The notes under the pieces are model-generated. The model was not told the DNA's origin. It saw only the letters and a program-made list of their open reading frames with translations, and did no database searches. The position numbers and the translations under genes are program-made. Below are positions 1-5,516 of a stretch of 7,358 bases of DNA, piece by piece (position 1 is the stretch's first letter; each line of letters starts with the position of its first letter). Source of the stretch: Verrucomicrobiales bacterium (GTDB lineage: Bacteria > Verrucomicrobiota > Verrucomicrobiia > Verrucomicrobiales > DEV007). The stretch is from the NCBI GenBank assembly GCA_013003335.1, contig JABDJT010000562.1, positions 1 through 7,358 on the forward strand. Reading direction: 5' to 3'.

Positions 1-26
1 AACCAACCCTGTTGATTCGTTTTTCG
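1..26. repeat. Partial second copy of the palindromic repeat, cut by window edge
   Basis: This stretch matches 5561-5586 with four mismatches (positions 4, 5, 14 and 15), including exact shared blocks ACCCTGTT (6-13) and TTCGTTTTTCG (16-26). It lies directly before the ATG of the M14-like gene at 30. If it is the right arm of a palindrome, the left arm lies outside the window. A small TTCG-TTTTT-CGAA hairpin (16-28) is also present here. No ribosome binding site is visible in these bases. Confidence 0.35.
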
Positions 27-29
27 AAA

Positions 30-1640
30 ATGACTGCCACCCGATTTCTTCCGCTCCTGATTTCCACCCTGACATTCGGACAGAACCTCGAGAAAGTTCC
101 GCGGATCTGGGAGGAGCCCGCGCCGCATCGGCTGACGGAATTGGAATATGTGGCGACGCTGGAGTTCTGGGATGAAAAATTCGGGGCGATGCTGGAGGTC
201 GAGCGATCCGGTGGAAGCGCGAGTGGGCAGGGGATTTACACGATCAAGATAACCGACCCGGAATCACCGGCGGAGGAAAAACAGCATTCGCTGATCACCG
301 CGTTGCACGGCGGGCCGGAGCGATCGGGAACGACGGCGGCGTTTCACTTGATCGAATGGCTGACGAGTGACGATCCGGCGGCGGTGAAGACGCGGAAAAA
401 TCAGGAGGTGTGGGTGATGCCGATTTTGAATCCGCACGGCTATTTCGTGACGGACCGGTTCGGGAATGAGGCGAAATTTGATCCCTACACGGGGGGTGGC
501 GCCGGCGCGTGGGACATCGAAAACCTGCGGCTGAAGGAACCGGAAAAATCGCCGGAGTTAATGACTTTTTTGAACATCGTCGATGAATTTCAGCCGGAAG
601 CGCACCTTGATTTGCACGGAACAGGACTGCAGGAGTACGGTGAAGATCAGCTGGGGAAACGACAACGCTACCAGGGGCAGACGATGACGGAGATCACGGC
701 ATCTGCGTACTCAAATTATTCGCTCCGGCCGTGGGACTGGCGCATCACCGAAAAAATGATTGCCGCCGGAACGGCTGCCGGATTCCCGAGTGACCGTTTC
801 GAAGCCGATGCCCAGCGGGCGTTCTGGGGCCTGCCGCTGAATCCAGTGGCAGGCCAGGTTTGGCGCGGCCGGCCGTTTTTCTATTCGGCGCAGTACGGTT
901 ATTTGAAATATCACACGGTGATCGCCGCTCTCGAGATCGGCTGGGAAAAAAGCGGCGTCGAGCGGTCGAAAGGCTGGCTCGCGATGGGGAACGAGGTCTG
1001 GCCGGGCGAAAAAAATCGCGGGTATCCGGTTGATCGAATGAACGCCTTCATCGGACATTTCGTGACGGCGGCGGGCAAAAATGCGGCGGAGCGCCGACGT
1101 TCACGGGTCGCGATTTGGCAGCGCCAGGCAGCTTTTGCGCATGGTGTGTTGTATCCACAAACTGATGGTCGCTCGCTGTTCCTGATCGCCACGACGCCAC
1201 AAGCGGTCGCACTTTTGGACAATCACAAGACCGGATTTTTGGATCGGCTGGAGGACAGGGATGGATTCGACGCGGAGGCGTTGCGGGCATTTGTCGAAGA
1301 TGGGCCGGAAGTCAAATTCGCGTTCGAAAAAGGCAAAAAGCCGCTCGATCAATCACCGCTGCCGGATGATTGCGCGATGGGATTTCGCATTCGGATTCCT
1401 TACCGAAATCCGGAGATCGTGGATATCCGCCTAAACGGAAACGTGTTGGAAAAAGCGGAGTGGAACGGCTACGAGACCTGGTTCGGCAATGGGTTCACGC
1501 AGGTGCAGGTGAATCTCGAGCCGGAAAAGATCCGCGAGGCGAACGGGTTGTTTTTGATCTCGATCGGCTACGTGCCGGACGAAAAACGGCGGATCGGATG
1601 GACGCCGCCGGCGGAAGTTTTGGAGAAGCTGAAAGAATAA
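30..1640 (+). CDS. Secreted M14-like zinc carboxypeptidase family protein
   Basis: Predicted exported metallopeptidase of 536 residues. The ATG at 30 begins a short signal peptide (MTATRFLPLLISTLTFGQ, cleavage probably near residue 17). A TTG at 12 would add six residues before it and is less likely. The zinc site is read from H93-G-G-P-E97 and from H196 in HLDLHGTG (192-199). The catalytic Glu is probably E302 in AALEIGW. NPHG at about residues 139-142 sits where M14 enzymes carry an NPDG-like turn. Canonical M14 enzymes have H-x-x-E, but here three residues separate His and Glu, so this is a divergent branch and activity is not assured. The last 140 or so residues look like a beta-rich accessory region with no recognised family. 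The gene ends four bases from the oppositely transcribed oxidoreductase gene. Family call is moderately sure; substrate (peptide, cell-wall peptide or other amide) is unknown. Confidence 0.72.
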   Translation: MTATRFLPLLISTLTFGQNLEKVPRIWEEPAPHRLTELEYVATLEFWDEKFGAMLEVERSGGSASGQGIYTIKITDPESPAEEKQHSLITALHGGPERSGTTAAFHLIEWLTSDDPAAVKTRKNQEVWVMPILNPHGYFVTDRFGNEAKFDPYTGGGAGAWDIENLRLKEPEKSPELMTFLNIVDEFQPEAHLDLHGTGLQEYGEDQLGKRQRYQGQTMTEITASAYSNYSLRPWDWRITEKMIAAGTAAGFPSDRFEADAQRAFWGLPLNPVAGQVWRGRPFFYSAQYGYLKYHTVIAALEIGWEKSGVERSKGWLAMGNEVWPGEKNRGYPVDRMNAFIGHFVTAAGKNAAERRRSRVAIWQRQAAFAHGVLYPQTDGRSLFLIATTPQAVALLDNHKTGFLDRLEDRDGFDAEALRAFVEDGPEVKFAFEKGKKPLDQSPLPDDCAMGFRIRIPYRNPEIVDIRLNGNVLEKAEWNGYETWFGNGFTQVQVNLEPEKIREANGLFLISIGYVPDEKRRIGWTPPAEVLEKLKE

Positions 1641-1644
1641 TTCG

Positions 1645-2898
1645 TCACAGCGCGACGGTTTTTCCGTCCTCGTCGATCGACTCCATCGCCGCCAAAATCA
1701 TCCGAGTCGCTTCGAGGCCATAGCGGCCATCAACAGGCGATTTTCCGCCCCGTGCGAAGGCCGCGATTTCCTGAACGAGCCGCTTGTCAGCACCGAAGTG
1801 CGAGGTCTCGAAATCGTCGGATTTGCAGTGGATGACCTCGTGCGATTTGTCGGGGTAATCCGTCACAATATCGATCTCGCCGCGGAGCCGGGTGAGAATG
1901 ATCCGGCCCTTCGTGCCGACCAGTTCGAGCGTCTCCTCGTCGTCGGCCTGCGGGCCGTAGACGTTGTAAAAGATCGAGGCCACGATGCCGTTGTTGTATT
2001 GATAGTGAATCGACGCGTGATCGAAAATGTCGGCACCCGATTTGTAAACGCAGTTGTCTTTCCGTTTCGCCGGATCGGTCTCCGTTTCATAACTTGCATC
2101 GACCGCGCCTTTCATCTGATCCTGCGTGTCCGGCATCGCGAGGGTGACGCGGTACGGGCAATCGCGATCGCACACCGCACAGAATTCCGGCGCGTCTTCT
2201 TCCTCAATAAACACATTTCGCCCGCCGAATGCGTTCACCTTGTTGGCCTGCGCGTTCGGATCGGCGATTTCGGCGAACCAGTTGAAGACGTCGGTGTAAT
2301 GCGAGCCTTTGTCGTTCAGTGCACCACCGCTCACGGCCCTCGTGCGATGCCAGGTTTGAAAATAAAAGGAATACGGTAGTACCGCCCGGATCAGCATCAT
2401 TTTCAGATCGCCGATTTTTCCGCTGCGGATGATTTCGTGTAGCTTCAGCCACGGGGTTTCGTAGCGTCGGGTGAAACCCATGATCATCGGATTTCCCGCC
2501 GCCTCTTCCGCCTCGCGAATCGCCTGCGAATCCGCCAGCGTGTGCGCGATTGGTTTGTCGAGGTAGACTTTTTTCCCCGACTGCAAAGCCGGGATCGCCG
2601 CCTCTGCATGCGCCGCCGTCGGCGAAGTGATTATGATCAGATCGACATTTTCATCCGCGATCAGATCGAGCGAGTCTTCGTAAAAACTCACCTCGAACGG
2701 CTCGTTCCCCGATTCCCGCGCGACGTCATTCAACTCATCCAGCGCGATCTGCATCCGGCTCGCCGTGCGATTGCAAAACGCGGTGATCGTGATTCCCAGC
2801 ACGGACGCCTGCTCCGCGATTTGCCTGCCGATGCAGGTGATACCACGGCTGCCGGTGCCGATGATGCCGACGCGGATGGAGGTGTCGTTGCTTTTCAT
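1645..2898 (-). CDS. Gfo/Idh/MocA family NAD(P)-dependent oxidoreductase
   Basis: A 417-residue dehydrogenase-type enzyme, usual family size being about 330-450. The N-terminal Rossmann fold is clear: GIIGTGSRG with G14, G16 and G19 binds the dinucleotide, and YLDKP (112-116) is the family's E/DKP motif with presumed catalytic K115. GGALNDKGSHYTD (191-203) matches the conserved active-site helix, with H200 and D196. An insertion holds C240-x2-C243-x3-C247 followed by C283 (DNCVY), a four-Cys set also found in one branch of the family and possibly metal-binding. There is no signal peptide, so it is cytoplasmic. The ATG at 2898 is chosen because it overlaps the stop of the upstream PHP-like gene (ATGA) and begins just before the Rossmann motif; an upstream in-frame start at 2934 would lie inside that gene. 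Substrate is probably a sugar, polyol or derivative, but this is not visible in the sequence. Confidence 0.93.
   Translation of the reverse strand: MKSNDTSIRVGIIGTGSRGITCIGRQIAEQASVLGITITAFCNRTASRMQIALDELNDVARESGNEPFEVSFYEDSLDLIADENVDLIIITSPTAAHAEAAIPALQSGKKVYLDKPIAHTLADSQAIREAEEAAGNPMIMGFTRRYETPWLKLHEIIRSGKIGDLKMMLIRAVLPYSFYFQTWHRTRAVSGGALNDKGSHYTDVFNWFAEIADPNAQANKVNAFGGRNVFIEEEDAPEFCAVCDRDCPYRVTLAMPDTQDQMKGAVDASYETETDPAKRKDNCVYKSGADIFDHASIHYQYNNGIVASIFYNVYGPQADDEETLELVGTKGRIILTRLRGEIDIVTDYPDKSHEVIHCKSDDFETSHFGADKRLVQEIAAFARGGKSPVDGRYGLEATRMILAAMESIDEDGKTVAL
2895..2898 (-). promoter_or_regulatory. ATGA stop-start overlap (translational coupling)
   Basis: On the minus strand the TGA stop of the PHP-like gene (2897-2895) overlaps the ATG of the oxidoreductase gene (2898-2896) as ATGA. 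No good Shine-Dalgarno sequence precedes the ATG; the nearest GGAG-like string is about 25 bases upstream. Terminating ribosomes probably re-initiate here, which would tie output of the two proteins together. The overlap is seen directly; coupling is inferred. Confidence 0.8.
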
Positions 2899-4433
2899 GA
2901 TTGCCGGATAAAAACGGGGGAGCTCCAGGCCCATTGATCGTTTTTTTGCCGGACGCGGACGTAATAAAATCCGTCTTCCAGCGGATCTTCGTCGAGCAGC
3001 GAGGTGCGGAAATTCAATTCGCCCGGCCGGGGCGCACGATTGAAACGCCAGCTTGGTGCATCGGTGTGATCGAGGCTGCCGCTGCGGGCGCCTTCCATCA
3101 ATTCGGTGAGGGAATGTTCTGCCCGGACGCCGTTCATTTCCGCAAAGACGATCGCGTCACGGGGCATTTCGACCTCGAGGCAGAGGCCTTGCGTCGTCGG
3201 CGTGGAATTAGTCGGGTTGCCATGGGAAACGGTTTCAAAACGGACGGATTGATCCGATTTTTCGAGGACCCGGGAGCGATAGAACGATTCGTGTTCCTCC
3301 GCATTCCGTTCCGCCGGGGATACCACTTCCAGCCCGCGGAAGCGTGGCTCGATCGCGAGAATCCGGCCGTCGGTGATGCCGAAATTCACATCCCACTTCT
3401 GGCTGCGGTGCTTGGCTCCCCAGCCGAGCTCAAGGTGGATTTTTGTACGAACAGGATCAGTTTCTCTCTCCGAACTCCGAAAATCGCATTCCGAAAACCT
3501 ACGCCACAATTCCCCGTTTCGAATGACATCCACGCAATCAATCGCCCCGCCCGCAGCGAGGTCGATTCTGATTTCGCGGCGGTCGGAGGGCGGAATCACC
3601 GAGCCCATTGGCGCGCCGTTGACGGAAAATTTCAGGGCCATTCTGTCGCCGGTGAGCGCGTACATTCGCCGGGAATACAAGGCGGCCCAAATCGCGTCGC
3701 GGGTGCCGTTTTCGGCCCACAAACCGGTCCGGCCGTGGCCGTAGCTCCCGGGGTGACCGCTGTGGTGATCGGTCCCGCCGGAGAACCCGAAGACATGTCC
3801 TTTTTTTAAACCGGCGGCGATGGTGCTGTCGAAATCGGACGGGCCCATCGAATGCAGAAACGGACGCGGATTTTCGCTGTTTTCCGAACAACCGTGCATC
3901 GAGAGCATTTCGACAAAGGGTGCGAATGCGGGGTCGAAAGAATCCCAGTCGATCCCGCGTGTGCCGGTCCGGTATCCGACGTGGTGCGGCTGCGCGATGG
4001 AGTCCTGACCGGCTTGGCGAAGAGCGGCGAGTTGGGTGTGCAGATCGTCAAGGTTGGTCGGGTAGAGAATTTCGCCGTCGAGATTTTTGTAGAGCATGTT
4101 GCGGTCGCCGGTTGCGCAGAAGTGGACTTCGAAGCCGGGGAAAATTACGAATTCGCCCTCTGCATCTCGTTTCCGCAGCGTCTCCATCATCTTCGGCCAG
4201 ACCGATTTCAGCCGCGCAAATCCTTCCTCGTGAAAATCGATGATGTATTGGATTCGTTCGCTTGGTCCCGGCATGTCAGGCCAGTGGGCATGTCCGGTGA
4301 TCGAGACAAAATCGAGTTGCTCCCGGGCGTTGGAAAGCGCGTCTTCCAGCGAACCGTGCCCGTAGGAGATCCCGCAGTGATTGTGCATGTCGCCGAAAAA
4401 GGGCGACAGATTTTCGTAGGGATCGGCGGGCAT
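2895..4433 (-). CDS. PHP-superfamily / DUF3604-like metal-dependent protein
   Basis: A 512-residue cytoplasmic protein. The N-terminal half has the spaced metal-ligand motifs of the PHP fold: H17-N-H19 in GDMHNHCG, H48 and H50 in SITGHAHW, E102 and H104 in GFEVHF, H150-H151 in AQPHHVG, and D222-H223-H224 in GGTDHHSG. The C-terminal half is beta-rich and resembles DUF3604 proteins, with ALTGDRM (259-265) after the PHP part and YYVRVRQ...WAWSSPVF at the very end (490-508). The usual TDH of motif II reads TGH here. PHP proteins hydrolyse phosphate esters or related bonds; no substrate is known for this kind. The ATG at 4433 is preferred because it starts shortly before the first motif. A TTG at 4469 would add 12 residues and leave only 5 bases after the lipoprotein gene. 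Neither start has a clear ribosome binding site. The stop overlaps the start of the oxidoreductase gene. Confidence 0.78.
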   Translation of the reverse strand: MPADPYENLSPFFGDMHNHCGISYGHGSLEDALSNAREQLDFVSITGHAHWPDMPGPSERIQYIIDFHEEGFARLKSVWPKMMETLRKRDAEGEFVIFPGFEVHFCATGDRNMLYKNLDGEILYPTNLDDLHTQLAALRQAGQDSIAQPHHVGYRTGTRGIDWDSFDPAFAPFVEMLSMHGCSENSENPRPFLHSMGPSDFDSTIAAGLKKGHVFGFSGGTDHHSGHPGSYGHGRTGLWAENGTRDAIWAALYSRRMYALTGDRMALKFSVNGAPMGSVIPPSDRREIRIDLAAGGAIDCVDVIRNGELWRRFSECDFRSSERETDPVRTKIHLELGWGAKHRSQKWDVNFGITDGRILAIEPRFRGLEVVSPAERNAEEHESFYRSRVLEKSDQSVRFETVSHGNPTNSTPTTQGLCLEVEMPRDAIVFAEMNGVRAEHSLTELMEGARSGSLDHTDAPSWRFNRAPRPGELNFRTSLLDEDPLEDGFYYVRVRQKNDQWAWSSPVFIRQS

Positions 4434-4474
4434 TGCGGAAAAATTAGCCGCGCGGGAAAACGGAATCAACTGTT

Positions 4475-5419
4475 TCAGTCGAGCATCGTTTTCACGGCTT
4501 CGATCCGGGCTTTGCGTTGCACGATCTCACGGCGCGCCTGGTTGATCTTATAATCAAAATGAGCCGTTGCCTTTTCCTGGTCCGCCTTGGAAATCTTGAT
4601 CTTCCGACCCTTGGTCACCTCTGCCCGTGCCGCGGAGCGTTGTTTTCCCAGCTGGGAAATTTGCGACTCGAGTAACTTGATCTCCTCGGTCAACGTCGCG
4701 ATTTCCTTGCGGTAATTTTCCTGCTGGCGGACCTTGGTTCGTTCCCGCTCAGCCGCCATGGCTTCCTGCATCATCTTGGCAGCGTCCTCCAGCGATACTT
4801 CCTTCGGGGGCTCCGTGTTTTCTTCGACGGGTGTCTGGGCAATCAGGCTGTCGGTCGTCACCATCGATGGGCGGAACGAAAATTTCCGCTGGAGGTGCTC
4901 AGGTAACAGTTGAAATTCGATATTGGAGATGCCGTCGGAGTGTTTCAATTTCACCCAGCCGGTCGCGACCTCTTCGACGCGCACGGAGGATAAAACGCGG
5001 CCGTCCCGCAGTTCCACGTTTCCGAGTTTTTCGCCCACAAGGTGATCGCGAAGTTTCTTCTCATATTGCGTCAGCAAATCATCGATCGGCTTTAACTGCG
5101 CAATCAACTCGTCGTAATCGGTCTGCAGCGATTCGAATTCCCCTTTGATCTGATCCCGCTCCAGCTTGGCCCGTTCATACTCAGTCACCATTTCGGCGAT
5201 CTGCTTTGCAAGCGCCTGAGCCTTCGCTGCATCTTCTTCCAGCAAGGCCTTTTCCTTTTGGAGTTGGTAGACCTCTTTTTGCAAATCCATGGCTCGCTCC
5301 ACCAGGACTGGATCGGTTCGGGTCACTGGCTTGCGTTGTTCCGGTTCCAGGCATCCAGATAAAATCACCGCGCCTGCGAACGGGAACAAAAAAAATCGGA
5401 GGCGGTGGGCCGGAGGCAT
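4475..5419 (-). CDS. Coiled-coil lipoprotein with central SH3-like segment
   Basis: A 314-residue predicted lipoprotein of unknown function. The N-terminus has basic residues, a hydrophobic stretch (F9-L20) and the lipobox L20-S-G-C23, so it should be lipidated at C23 and membrane-anchored. Residues about 41-127 form a strongly charged heptad-rich coiled coil. Residues about 129-182 are a compact beta-like segment (LRDGRVL...VRVEEV...HSDGISNIEF..LPEHLQRKFSF) resembling one I have seen in verrucomicrobial exported proteins. A linker rich in Pro and Glu (about 196-207) leads to a second coiled coil to the C-terminus (about 208-314). The ATG at 5419 is secure: an in-frame TGA lies 12 bases upstream. 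It is first in the minus-strand block, 41 bases before the PHP-like gene, so it may be co-transcribed with it. A scaffold or envelope-structural role is a guess. Confidence 0.82.
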   Translation of the reverse strand: MPPAHRLRFFLFPFAGAVILSGCLEPEQRKPVTRTDPVLVERAMDLQKEVYQLQKEKALLEEDAAKAQALAKQIAEMVTEYERAKLERDQIKGEFESLQTDYDELIAQLKPIDDLLTQYEKKLRDHLVGEKLGNVELRDGRVLSSVRVEEVATGWVKLKHSDGISNIEFQLLPEHLQRKFSFRPSMVTTDSLIAQTPVEENTEPPKEVSLEDAAKMMQEAMAAERERTKVRQQENYRKEIATLTEEIKLLESQISQLGKQRSAARAEVTKGRKIKISKADQEKATAHFDYKINQARREIVQRKARIEAVKTMLD

Positions 5420-5516
5420 CTTCGAACATCAGCGCAGAGGCACCCGCATTCAACCCGGAAGTGATCACGTCCCCGATTCCGCTTGCCGTGCCGATTCCAG
5501 CCCCTGTAATTGAGTC
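5420..5516. promoter_or_regulatory. Divergent intergenic region between lipoprotein and hydrolase genes
   Basis: These 97 bases must hold the promoters of both flanking genes if each is transcribed from here. No strong sigma-70 sites are visible. Visible structure is an 8-base perfect palindrome GTGATCAC at 5461-5468 and two direct copies of CCGATTCC at 5473-5480 and 5491-5498, 18 bases apart. TTGCCG (about 5483-5488) with TAATTG (about 5507-5512) on the plus strand, and TTGAAT (5453-5448) on the minus strand, are weak promoter-like boxes. Both would place transcription starts almost at the start codons. Regulatory meaning is inferred from position only. Confidence 0.4.

Noticed and set aside
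12..29. TTG at 12 as the start of the M14-like gene
   Set aside because: The ATG at 30 gives a compact signal peptide and is a stronger codon; the extra six residues add nothing recognisable.
1654..1668. GACGG-TTTTT-CCGTC hairpin as a terminator
   Set aside because: The stem is only five pairs, there is no T-run after it on either strand, and it codes for the DGKTV end of the oxidoreductase.
2901..3809. Plus-strand open frame of 302 codons antisense to the PHP-like gene
   Set aside because: The PHP-like gene on the other strand has clear metal motifs; this frame shows no recognisable domain and is explained by codon bias.
4469..4479. ACTG-TTT-CAGT hairpin between the lipoprotein and PHP-like genes
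   Set aside because: A four-pair stem without a T-run is too weak to call a terminator or processing site.
3852..4553. Plus-strand open frame of 233 codons spanning the PHP-like and lipoprotein genes
   Set aside because: It crosses two supported minus-strand genes and their junction; no domain or signal is visible.
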